In this document: piece after piece, positions 32,626 to 43,180 of the stretch | How the letters are laid out: each line of letters begins with the position of its first letter | How positions within the stretch are numbered: the stretch's first letter is position 1 | NCBI GenBank assembly: GCA_001414345.1 | Contig: LLCB01000393.1 | Location: 1 to 46,746, forward strand | Origin: Hymenoscyphus infarciens | Lineage: Eukaryota > Ascomycota > Leotiomycetes > Helotiales > Helotiaceae | Length of the DNA stretch: 46,746 nt | Direction of reading: 5' to 3' | Translations under genes and position numbers: made by a program | The notes under the pieces: generated by a model | The model's input: the letters and a program-made list of their open reading frames with translations, nothing else | Database searches by the model: none | What the model was told of the DNA's origin: nothing

Positions 32626-35453
32626 CTCTCGCTTAACTACCTTTTTAGGATACCGACCAAACGGCTATCAAACTTTCGCTTGTTTTCAGGTTTCGTAGTA
32701 GTGAGAAACAGGGATACCAATACTCTGAAAAATCTAGGAAAGAAACGGACATTATCGAAATCCCGGAAAGACACGAAGAAGGTTAGCAGGTTAACTCCCT
32801 ATAACTTTAAAATACTAATATTTATAGACTCCGAAAGTGCCGACACTATGGTAGGAATCAACAACTACGCCGGAAATGGTAAGAAAAGGAGAACTATCTA
32901 AATACAGAGACCTCTCTAACTTTCATAAAAAACGATTTCCCCGAAGATAATAATATAGAGCTCGATAACCAATGTAAAGTAGACCAAGTGATTATCAAAC
33001 GTAAGTAGAATCCTCAAGCGACAACCCCAAGTATTAACATGCGATAGTTCAGGAGTGGAGTGCGGAGAATTCATCTGATGAGCAGAACAAGGAATCTATG
33101 GCCACGGAAAGCGAAGACTCCGACGAAGGAACGGATGACGATGGTTAGGTGGTGACGGAGTATCGCTATGGATTAATGACCTTGGAGGAGAACACCCAGG
33201 AGAATGAAGCTGCTTCCGACGGTACCATACTACACAACTCCGACGATTCCACTGTTCCGGAATTGTTTAATCAGGGCTCTTCCACTGTGGGCTTGTCCCA
33301 GGAAGATGAGACTTTCGGCTTCGACAATGAGTCCTACGCGATTGAAGGGAGCGAAAAGAGCACAGTCTCCACAGAACCTTGAAATCTTGACGGAAATGTC
33401 ATTATCGCTCTCATCACCGAAAACGAGACTCGAAGGGGGACGCTAGATATACCAGAACTAGAAAGGAGAAATAAAGGAAAGGAATGCGAGATGATGCTAA
33501 CAGGAGAGGACATTATCGATAGCGAAAACGTAAATTCAGACGCTGGAACCCCCCCCGAAACTCCCCGCAAACATGTCATGACCGACTATCAACCCTTCAC
33601 AAGCGAGTCACCTGCAAAGAAAACAAAGTCACAGCAAGAAAACTCCCAGAAACCTCCAACAGAAAACAAAGATGGCCCGAAGAGCAAAACAGCATCGAAG
33701 AAACCAGTCAACATAGCCTCTCCCGGCGAGAAAAAGAGCAATATCTATCCCGAGATGTTTCATGACATCAACCACAAATCGTTAACCAAGCTACTATACG
33801 AGTACGCGCAACTTCTCCCGTTCGAGAAACCAAAGGAGTTTTGAAATATCGTTTACACCCAGGGCCAGAAATTGGAAGCAAAGGATCGCATTCATGAGGA
33901 AGAACCCGAGAAGGTCATGTTGACTAGTCCGAATGGAAGGACACACTTGTACCAGCCTAAAAACTTGAAGGAGGAGTACAACGCCACTATCGCATGTATA
34001 TACCACGAGCTACATCCATTTGCTGTGCACTTGTCGCTTGATGATCAGACTACAGTGAGTTGCGAGTTAAGCTTGAATTTGCCCACTTTTTTTGTAATCC
34101 AAGCTTTTTTTTTTCAAAGCTTTCTCCCTCTTTTCTTTAGAAGACAGAAAATAAAAGTACTCTAAAAGAGACAAGGCCTAGCTAGAAAGAAGCGCTATAT
34201 CTAATTATCTCTCTTCTATATTACTTATTAATTTAAAGTAAGTATAATAAAAGTAAACTAAAAAATAGATAATTCTTAAAAAGACCCCTTTTTTTGAAAA
34301 AATTTCACTGCCCCTATAAGGTCTTATTACTACCTCGATAAGGCCTTTTAAAAAGTAGAATATAAATATAAACTTCTATTTTATATATAAAAAGTTTATA
34401 GAGTAATAGAGGATATATAGAGCTCTCGTTTCCTATTATTTAGAGTATACTACTACATGTTGTTATTAAGTAAAGAGCAAAATAAGATAGCAGAGAGAGA
34501 GCTTTTTTCAAAAACGCTGGGATTATAAAAAAACGTTAAAATTCAAGCTTAATTCGCAACTGACTGTAAGTTTCACGATCGTACCTACACATTGTTTTGT
34601 TTCGCCGCGCAAAAAAACCGGCGATCGACCGTTAACCCGAAAAGAATTGGAGCACGCTTTACGAAACGAACCGCTGAAAGCAAGAAGACAAAGTGCGAAA
34701 ATCAAACAGGCAGAGGGAGAAGTAACGGAAAAGACCGAAGAAGATCAGCACCCTTGGCTCAACCAACCTCATCTTGTGTTCATAGGACCGATGTATAGAG
34801 TCATCACCCGCGAATCCAAGTCTCAACCTAGACTCAAAGACCCAGATGGCATAATCTTTACATCCGAAGCATACATTGTGCCACTTCACACCTATCACCA
34901 TCGACCTGCAGCGCTCAGAGACCACGAAAAGTTCAACAGCAAGACAAAAAGTCCCTTCATGTCAGTGACCAGCAATGTGAAAGAAATCGAGTATCGTCTT
35001 AAATTGTTCAAAGAAAAACGGAAAAGGAATCAACGAGACACGGAAAAGAACAACTCCGAAGACTTGATCATCGTATTGAATCCATTGCAGCGAATTCGAA
35101 ATGGATGCGTTATCCTGAAAGCACTAGAGCAGCTCCTCTACTATGAGACAGGAAAAAAATCGCCCCCAAACACAGACGAGTGGCTGAACCCAGAAGTTAA
35201 GAACGAATATTTCTATCTTTATGCCACCCTATTGAACGAAGTTGTTGGAATTTGGTGTAGTAAGTGCTACGAGAATGCGGGAGGGGAAAAAGGATGGGAG
35301 GAGAAGGAAGCTTTGCCTGCGTTTGAGAGGCACGAGAATGAATGCCAGAGAGTTATCCGAGCTATTGCTTCTGGGAAACGACAGGATACAGGTCCGTTTA
35401 TGACTTTGGATCTCGGTTATCAAGGCTGTAAATGTCCTTCTAATTGGGCTTGA
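32626..35453 (+). pseudogene. Unknown WCxxC/CxC family protein, copy B, transposon-interrupted
   Basis: Frame-consistent pieces are 32626-32878, 32947-33000, 33048-34052 and 34569-35453. Introns 32879-32946 (branch CTAAC) and 33001-33047 keep the frame. Damage seen: no start codon; TAG at 33146, TGA at 33380 and TGA at 33842; a 514-bp element at 34053; and an apparent +1 shift at the A7 run (about 34611-34617). The C-terminal part is colinear with copy A: HPWLN (34749), SPF block (34953), KEKRKRN, WCSKC (35253) and GCKCPSNWA. The N-terminal and middle part (acidic TESEDSDEGTDDD, Lys/Pro-rich linker, LLYEYAQLLPFEKP) has no counterpart in copy A. The frame from 34647 has no ATG near its start. 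The function is unknown. Confidence 0.7.
34053..34566. mobile_element. pogo/Tc1-mariner-type MITE, 514 bp
   Basis: Termini CAGTGAGTTGCGAGTTAAGC (left) and the complement of the right end, CAGTCAGTTGCGAATTAAGC, form imperfect inverted repeats that continue for about 28 bp. TA flanks both ends (34051-34052 and 34567-34568), the duplication of Tc1/mariner elements. A CAG start is typical of the pogo branch. The interior is AT-rich with no transposase frame. The element interrupts copy B in mid-codon; removing it with one TA joins the reading frame at DDQT. Confidence 0.88.
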
Positions 35454-35893
35454 GAGGATGAGAAGGACACGCACGGCTTGGAGTCAGAGATTTCAACCGC
35501 CCCCAACATGGAAGCATAATTTAGTCGAGGGGATTCAACAACTGAAGAAGCATAAGTTCTCAAAAAGAAAAAGACAAGGAGAGTATGACATTGAAAATTG
35601 GGGAGTTTGTGTGATAGGATGAAGAACAACACGAATGACGACAACAAAAAAATGTATTTAGCGCAGGCGTTATCAAAGCAGATCATCAACTATTCCTTTT
35701 CAATGATGAAATCTGGAGGGTCGAGGAGTTATCATCAACAGAATATTCATCTGCTCCAACATGAAATAGAAAATCAAACATCTTTATGAAAACACAACAA
35801 CAGAATAAGAACACCTGAAAGTTTCATCACGCACGCTTTGGACAAAATAAGCGCAGCTTTTCAAGTTGATACAAGAAGTGACAAAAACGGTAC
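35454..35893. other. Intergenic between copy B and REI1
   Basis: 3' flanks of two convergent units. A-rich plus-strand sequence with no gene signal. Confidence 0.5.
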
Positions 35894-37140
35894 TTAGCCC
35901 AGTCTCTTCTCCAAGCCACCAGCCTTTTTACCCATACTAGGGACTTTGTACCGTTTCTGTCTGTTTCCTCCCCTCTCGAGTCTTGATTGGTACTCATTCT
36001 TTGCTCTCGCCTCCGCCTTTATCATTTTATCCGCCACTGCCATCAAAGCTCTCTGCTGGACTTCTGAGACACCGATCAGACTGGTTGACGTACCAGCTCT
36101 CATAACGAGTCTCTGATCCCTTGATTGATTTGCTGACACTTCCTCAGATTCTGGTTCGTCGAGAACCTTTTGCTTAGAAGAGGGAGATGAGGATCTTTTG
36201 GGGGGTCGTTGAATTCGGGTTGTCCGATTTCCAAGAATCTTTCCCGAGGGCAGTCGAAGCTCATCTTCATCCGGAACAAGGGTCGTGGGTTGTGTTGTAT
36301 CTTCTTCATCGGCATCTCCTGAGAAATCATAAAACTGCTTGAATTGATTCTCCGCATCCTCAAGATCAAATTTGCAGTGGCCTTTTGATTTCATATGAGC
36401 TTGGACTGCGAACTTTGAGCTCTTCACACTTGCGCAAAGGAGGCACTCGTTGAATTCAGAAAGGATAGTGAAGAGATAGCTGAGAAGCGATTCCATGTCA
36501 ATAAGATATTCCGCATCCGGGATGAAGAAACCATGTGCGTGAGACATGTGCTTCAAACTCGAATCCATGTCTGCCGACCCGTAATTACAGAACAAACATT
36601 GCTTGGACTTGAACTCTTCGTCATCGTAGGCAGATTGGTTTTCGGGGTCCTCCAAAGAAAGATTTCCAAGGAAAAGACTGTCTTCAGAGGTAGTTGCTTT
36701 CGAGTTGAAGTCGGCAAAGGCCTGAATATGATTTCGTGATTTGAGGTGCGCGTGCCAGGCTTTTCGATTCGAGTAGTGTTGCTGGCACGCTATGCACGAC
36801 TTTTGAAATGCTGGCTCTGGCTCTGGCTCACCATCTGGGGTATCGGCAGGAAGCACTTGCTCGTGAAAAACTTTGGATGATATTGGGGGCAAGGAAGTAA
36901 TCCGGCGTTTGAGGTTGTAGACACTTGTGATATTAGCTTCGGGTGTCTTTCTCTACCGAGAATTGACACTTACTGCCACTCATCCTTCATATGTGATCGG
37001 TGTGTTTCGCGGCTGTTGAAGCTGGCAAGGCACGTGGCACAATTGTATTCGGCTTCCAAGATTGGGCTTGGGCTTGCAAGAGGTGCTCCTAAGGTTGCTC
37101 CTAAGGTTGCTCCTGAGGTTGCTCCCGATGCTCCCACCAT
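35894..37140 (-). CDS. REI1: REI1-like cytosolic pre-60S maturation factor
   Basis: Two exons (37140-36974, 36923-35894) total 1197 nt, giving 398 aa, close to yeast Rei1. Zinc fingers: NCATCLASFNSRETHRSH leading to DEWHVYNLKRR (first finger plus conserved tail), CIACQQHYSNRKAWHAHLKS, CLFCNY with HMSHAHGF, and CLLCASVKSSKFAVQAHMKS. The ending GGLEKRLG is family-typical. Rei1 acts in the cytoplasm to release Arx1-Alb1 from pre-60S subunits and probes the exit tunnel with its C-terminus. The N-terminus carries a short Gly-Ala-Thr repeat encoded by tandem 12-mers. It is divergent from the 2OG oxygenase with 391 bp between starts. Confidence 0.94.
37085..37126 (-). repeat. Tandem 12-mers in REI1 N-terminus
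   Basis: Three near-identical copies of GCTCCTAAGGTT on the plus strand encode a GATLGAT-type peptide repeat just after the REI1 start. The repeat is in frame, so copy-number change would not break the gene. Confidence 0.7.
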
Positions 37141-37531
37141 GATTGAAGAGTGAAAGATGGAGATTGATGTACTAGTAGTGGAAATAGAGAGTGTTTGGTA
37201 CGGTCGGGTGAGTTATTATAGATTGAGAGAGGGAAGGAAAGACAGTACTTGTACCCTGAATACTAGTTAGTCTGTGTGCTTGTGCGACGACGATGGCTCA
37301 ACAACTGAGGTGACTCGATTGATGTGATGTCTGCGCCTGTCTTCAGCACTTCGACAAAGGATGAGTCGAAAACAATCACGACTTGACAGGGGTCCGCAGC
37401 CGAGTGGGCAAACTTCGGAAGATCTTTCTGCCGCCAAGTTTGTACACCGCCTGGAATTTGCCCCTCAGCTCAGCTCGCATTTTATGACAGCCCTCATTTC
37501 TCCCCCAAAAAGACCATTTCACACCTTCAAG
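37141..37531. promoter_or_regulatory. Divergent promoter of REI1 and 2OG oxygenase
   Basis: 391 bp between divergent start codons. An ATG at 37361 is in frame with the oxygenase and would add 57 residues; I treat it as leader because MAKTKGKRK fits a normal start better. No clear motif symmetry was noted. Confidence 0.45.
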
Positions 37532-39099
37532 ATGGCCAAAACGAAAGGGAAGAGGAAGCATCAAGGCCCGCAGATTGATACCAGTTCGAAGAAACTCAAG
37601 ACTGGCGCGATTGTAACGCCTCCTCCAGACAAGTCCCAATCAACTCCAGATGTTGAACCCAAGAGCATCCAGGCTATTGGTCTGGACCAGGAAGACATTG
37701 AGCTCGCCATTGACACTCTCCATGCCTTGTCCGAGAACCCAAGCGTTATCAAGTCAAAGGCTTGCAAAGATTTGAGAACGGCGGTTTACGAATTCCGCCA
37801 GTCTTGCACCACCGGCTTTAATGCAGCAGGTTTGTGGCCCATTGAAACCACAAATGCTTGATATTAATTACTTACAGGAGACACAAATCTGACGGCTCGA
37901 ATCAGCGGCGCATTGGCAGATGGCGGTTATGTCGATGCACAAGTTCTTCTTGCTGAAATGCGAATTCGAGGCAAAACACCAAAACTTGGAGCATTGTGCC
38001 GATGGGTACGGGATCTGGATGTTGTTAGTGGGCTGGCAGAGCAATTGGATGGCACATCGAAACGAACATCAACCGAGGAAACCCTTTTAGTCGTGCTCGA
38101 CTCCATTCTTCGCCTCACTGGCCCGACCGACTACAATGTAGGAGCAGAGGCATCTGGGCCTATCTCACCAATGGCAGAATGGGATCTGAGGGGCGATTCG
38201 ACCAGAAGGGGGACATATGCCAGTGTTCTCAATGGCAGCATATCTTCCTCCCTCCCAGAAGATACCACTTCCAATTTCCGGATTATCGAGACAACGGCGG
38301 GCCTTCAACGGAAGCCAGCGAATCTTCACCCCGCTATTCTATATACCTCCAAGGATGACTCAATCCCTCTATCCACAACCCACTCAAAAGCATCTCACCA
38401 TAAACACCCCACTGTCCCAAATCTTCACTTACTGAAAGATGTGCTGATGCCAGAAGAATGTACACAGATAATTGCTGCCGCTGAAACGATTGGGTTTACG
38501 CCGGATGCACCTATTCGAGAAAAGGGAGAAGAAAGTAGCATACTGGCACATAATTTCTATTGGGTTGTGGACACCACTTTCTGTTCCAAAATCTGGAGTA
38601 GAGTTCAATCTTTTGTTCCGAAAGTTGTGGGTGGCAAAAAGGTTAGAGGATTAAATCGTCGTTTCAGAGTTTATAGATACGTACCAGGAGCAGAATATCG
38701 AGCTCACATTGGTAAGAATCACGACCTAACCCCATGACTTCACAATTTACTGACCAAACTTTCGCAGACGGAGCATGGCCCCCTTCCTCGATCGATGCCC
38801 AGGATAAATATATATACGACTCATCTCCACCCGAAGCAAAACAATCGTCCCTCTTCACATTCCTCATATACCTAAACGACGAGTTCGAAGCTGGAGAAAC
38901 CACATTCTTCTTACCCAGCGCGAAAGAAGGTGTCATGAACGCATACCCCGTCAAGCCCATCCAAGGAAGTGTGGCCATGTTCCCCCATGGGGAGACAGAA
39001 GGTAGTTTATTACATGAAGGCACCGGAGTCCGAAAAGGCGAAAAGCCATCTGCAAAGTACGTCATACGTACGGAGGTACTTTACGATGTTGATTCATAG
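37532..39099 (+). CDS. 2-oxoglutarate/Fe(II)-dependent oxygenase (prolyl 4-hydroxylase-like)
   Basis: Three exons (37532-37829, 37878-38711, 38768-39099) total 1464 nt, giving 487 aa. The N-terminus is Lys-rich (MAKTKGKRKHQ), possibly nuclear, followed by a helical region of about 150 aa without known domain. The C-terminal P4H-type domain has NLHLLKDVLMPEEC, NRRFRVYRYVPGAEYRAHID with the HxD iron ligands (spanning the second intron), and FLIYLNDEFEAGETTFF. The distal site is LLHEGTGV...GEKPSAKYVIRTEVLY, where His binds iron and Lys or Arg the 2OG carboxylate. It probably hydroxylates a protein or small molecule; the substrate is unknown. There is no signal peptide. Confidence 0.9.
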
Positions 39100-39762
39100 C
39101 AATGAAAATCTTCTTTGGAAGCATGGCTTGATGATTCAACTACGTATGATATTGATGCGGGCTGCTAAATTCGATGAGTACTTTCTCCGTCAATAGGAAG
39201 AGGCACCGGGATCTCTAATTATGTCTTCTGAAAGAAAGTTGCTTTCGGGGGGTTTTCAGTGTGTGCCGACGGTATCTGCGGGCCGCCCAGATATATTGTG
39301 TTGCGAATTTATGCTAAACTGACAGTCCCGCAGTGCATTTTCATTTGCGCTTCACGTCTTTGTACTCATATATCCAAAACATTTGCGGAGACTCTTCTGG
39401 GGCTTTCGGGACTGTCGTGTGTGTACCTTACTGCCAAATTAATGATCTATACATCCCCGCGAATGGCCGCGAGTTTGCGGCTAGAATTCTTGATCTCATG
39501 ATCACCCCTATTGCACATTTATAGTGATCTACATTTCATTGGGCAATGCGTATTATTTTTGAGATCAAGGGACTTGGGCTTTCTTAGGCACTGTGTCGTA
39601 TGTATCTTGGCGGGGTCTTGGGGCAACTTTCTTGGTTCTTGGTTAGGACGGCATTTTCATGCTACTTCTAAAATCAATCTTCTTTCATTTTGCCTCTCTT
39701 CTCGTTTCCTTCCCTCTTTTTCACTTCCTCTCTTCTCTTTCCTCCCCTCCGTTTCCCTCACA
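39100..39762 (+). promoter_or_regulatory. Upstream region of GH3 gene
   Basis: No gene is supported. The last 80 bp before the ATG (39680-39760) are a pyrimidine-rich tract of CTTCCTCTCT type, typical of strongly expressed filamentous-fungal promoters. Longer frames reading through here are extensions of the GH3 first exon. Confidence 0.5.
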
Positions 39763-42596
39763 ATGAAGTTTCCAACCTCTACACTTTCCCTATGGCTCGC
39801 CCTAGCAACAACAACCACCACCGCCGCACTAGGAGATGGCGATTGGGCTGCCGCATACACGAAAGCTAAAACCTCACTAGCGAAACTCTCGAATCAGGAG
39901 AAGGTGGGCATGGTTACCGGTGTTGGGTGGCAGAAAGGTCCTTGTGTTGGGAATACGGGGTCGGCGAATAGTATAAAGTTTCCTGCTTTGTGTTTGCAGG
40001 ATGGACCTTTGGGGTGAGTTTTATCGTGAATTGGATTTCGCGGGGGCTGTGAGGGGTATGGGAAGCGACGGAGAAGGACAGAATGGGTAGGAGTGGAATT
40101 GATGGCTGATCTTTATACATCTAGAGTGAGATACGCACAGCAGGTTACGGCTTTCCCTGCGGGCATTACGACGGGTAGTACGTGGGATACTGCATTGATG
40201 AATGCGAGGGGTCTTGCTCTGGGTAGATTCTCCCCTTCCCATCCCCCACTTCTCGGTTATTGACAGATGGTGTAGGTCAAGAAGCGAAATGGTTGGGTGT
40301 CCATGTTCTACTTGGTCCTGTTTCTGGCCCTCTTGGGAAAATTCCTACAGGAGGCAGGAATTGGGAAGGCTTCTCGAATGATCCTTACCTATCTGGGATT
40401 GCTATGTCTGAGGTATGATCAGCCTGAATGGTGTACGAGCGTAAGCTGATTTGGGGATAGACGATTAAGGGGATGCAGACTGGTGGGGTGCAGGCAAATG
40501 CTAAACATTATAGTGAGGAACTGTGTAGGCCTCTTTTTCGAAATAACCATTGACGGAATTCAGTTGGTAACGAGCAAGAGAAGAACCGAGATTCTCAGAG
40601 CGCAAATATCCCAGATAGGGTTAATCACGAGGTAACTGGGGATTACAAATCTCGAAGGCATTGCAAAATTAACATATGAAATAGTTGTACCTATGGCCGT
40701 TTGCAGATGCTGTCAAAGCAAACGTTGCTTCGGTAATGTGCGCATACAATAAAGCTAACACTACGTGGATATGTGAGAATAAACTATTACTTTCCAGCAT
40801 CCTGAAGGACGAATTGGACTTTCAAGGTTTTGTTGTTAGCGGTGAGTTTGGAGAGATTCCTAGTCTAAGATAGGTTGCTTATGAGGCACTTAGATTGGGG
40901 TGCTCAGCATACTACGAGCGGGAGTGCAAATGCCGGTTTGGTGAGAATTTCACGAGATGAAATGGAGTTGGAGTTAGTCTAATAATTATTATCAGGACAT
41001 GACCATGCCAGGAGACGGGTTCGGAGACGGAAAATTCCTCTGGGGCTCCGCACTAACAAGTGCTATATCCTCGTATGCCTCCGACTCTCCCTTTTTTCCT
41101 CTCGGCTAACCATCCCCAGTGGTCAAGTCCCACAATCCCGACTCGACGACATGGTAACCCGAATCCTAGCCTCCTGGTACTTCGTCGGTCAAGACACTGG
41201 ATATCCAAGCATCCAAGGCTGGACATCTTGGAATGGAGGAAAGGGCGGACCGGATGTTCAAGGTACTCATAAAACTGTTGCTCGAGCTATTGCGCGAGAT
41301 GGAATTGTGCTTTTGAAGAATGATGGAAATGCTCTGCCGTTGATCAAGCCGAAAAGTTTGGCTATTGTTGGGCAGGATGCTATTGTTAATCCGAAAGGAG
41401 CGAACGCTTGTGTTGATAGGGGGTGTGATACCGGGACTTTGGCTATGGTGTGTGATGGTGTGATGCTTTTGGTAGTTGAGAGGCTGACTTGTTAAATTAG
41501 GGTTGGGGATCTGGGACTGCCGAGTTTCCGGTAAGAGAGATAATTGAGCTGCCGCTTGGGGGAAGTGATTACTGATTGCTGTTGTAGTATTTGATCGCAC
41601 CACTCGATGCTATCAAAACTCAAGCATCGAAAGATGGAACTACACTTACAACATCTACCACCGACGCCCCAGGTGGTGGCGCAAAAGCTGCTGCTGCTGC
41701 CGAAATAGCAATAGTTTTTATCAACTCCGATGCTGGAGAGAATTACATCACTGTAAGTCTGTTTCCTCCGTCATTACCTCATTTCTCACATCTTCCAGGT
41801 CGAAAGTGCAGCCGGTGACCGCCTAAACCTCGACCCCTGGCACAACGGGAATGATCTCGTCAAAGCAGTAGCTGCAGCTTCCAAAAAAGTCATTGTCGTA
41901 ATCCATTCGGTCGGTCCCCTGACCCTCGAGCCCATCCTCGCCCTCCCCAGCGTCGTCGCCATAGTCTGGGCCGGAATCCCCGGACAAGAGAGCGGCAACG
42001 GTCTCGCAGATATCCTCTACGGATCCACTTCCCCTTCGGGAAAACTCCCTTACACAATTGCAAAACAGGCTTCTGATTATGGCGCCGACATCGCGCCGGG
42101 TGATGATAACTACAGTGGGGGGCTTTATATTGATTATAGACATTTTGATAAGAATTCTATCGCTCCCAGATATGAGTTTGGGTTTGGGTTGAGTTATACT
42201 ACTTTCTCCTACACGGCTTTAACTACAACACCTATTTCCACGACTTATTCTTCGACTATCAAAGCCCCTGGTGGAATCGCAAATCTCTATGATATTGTAG
42301 CCACTGTTACTGCAACTATCACCAATAATGGAACGGTTTCGGGAGCGGAAGTAGCGCAACTTTATGTTGGACTGCCGGATTCTGCTCCTGCTACACCAAT
42401 TAGACAGTTGAGGGGATTCCAAAAGGTTGCTATCGAGGTTGGGAAGAGTGTGACTGTGAAGTTTGGATTGAGGAGGAAGGATTTGAGTTTTTGGGAGTCG
42501 CCGAGTGGGAAGTGGGTTCTTCCTACTGGGACTTTTAAGATTTGGGTGGGAGCTAGTAGTAGGGATTTAAGGCTAGAGGGAACGTTGAGTGCGTAG
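39763..42596 (+). CDS. Secreted GH3 beta-glucosidase
   Basis: Twelve exons (39763-40013, 40125-40222, 40276-40412, 40461-40512, 40564-40631, 40685-40841, 40894-40940, 40996-41072, 41120-41447, 41501-41530, 41588-41752, 41799-42596) total 2208 nt, giving 735 aa. A signal peptide ([20 protein letters not shown]) precedes the GH3 N-domain ([40 protein letters not shown]). The nucleophile Asp is in VVSDWGAQH, restored by splicing at 40841/40894. The C-domain ([36 protein letters not shown]) and a fibronectin III-like domain ([12 protein letters not shown]) follow. It hydrolyses terminal beta-glucose from cellobiose and other glucosides outside the cell. The start ATG is fixed by the signal peptide. 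Confidence 0.94.
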
Positions 42597-43180
42597 GGAG
42601 GGAGAGGTTGAGGCAGAGGTATTCTTTCTTATACTATGTGTTTAAGTATAAGCATACTATAATACAACCTTTTGCTTATTAGCAGTGTAAGAAATAAGTA
42701 TAGTAGAGTAGAGTAATAGCTACTACTCTACTCTACTTAATACTACACTAAATAACTCTAAGTAATACTCTAACTAATTAGACTAAATTAACCTAGGCTA
42801 GGCTAGAGTATTAGAGTAGAGTTTTTAAAGTTCTAGAAACTTTCGTAGGATAAGCGAGCCTTCTTTTATACTCTTTTTACTATATTACTAAATTCTTTAT
42901 TATAGCTTAAATAAATTAGAAATTAAATCTATAGTAAATAATAGAGATATTAAATCTATAAAAGACTAATAATATATATAATAATTAGATTTATAAGTCT
43001 TGGAAATAGTTAGAAACTAATTATTTTCTAATATAGTTCTAGAATATTCTAATTAATAATATAGCTTAAAAAATAAATTAATTAATAGAATCTAATATAT
43101 AATAGCTAAAGCGTATAAAAGAGCGATTTTTCCTTTATATCTCTAGATTAAAGATTTAATAGTCTTTAGATTAAAAAAGA
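42597..43180. other. GH3 3' flank and entry into AT-rich block
   Basis: Short hairpins occur just past the stop: CTTATAC/GTATAAG (about 42627-42652) and GTAGAGTAGAGTA/TACTCTACTCTAC (42703-42736). They may aid 3'-end formation or mark a repeat terminus. Past 42740 the sequence is AT-rich without ORFs. Confidence 0.45.

Noticed and set aside
37361..37531. Upstream in-frame ATG for the 2OG oxygenase
   Set aside because: The added 57 residues lack domain features and cover the divergent promoter; kept only as an alternative.
39511..39762. Longer N-terminus for the GH3 enzyme from an upstream start
   Set aside because: The ATG at 39763 begins a clean signal peptide; the upstream part is leader and pyrimidine-rich tract.
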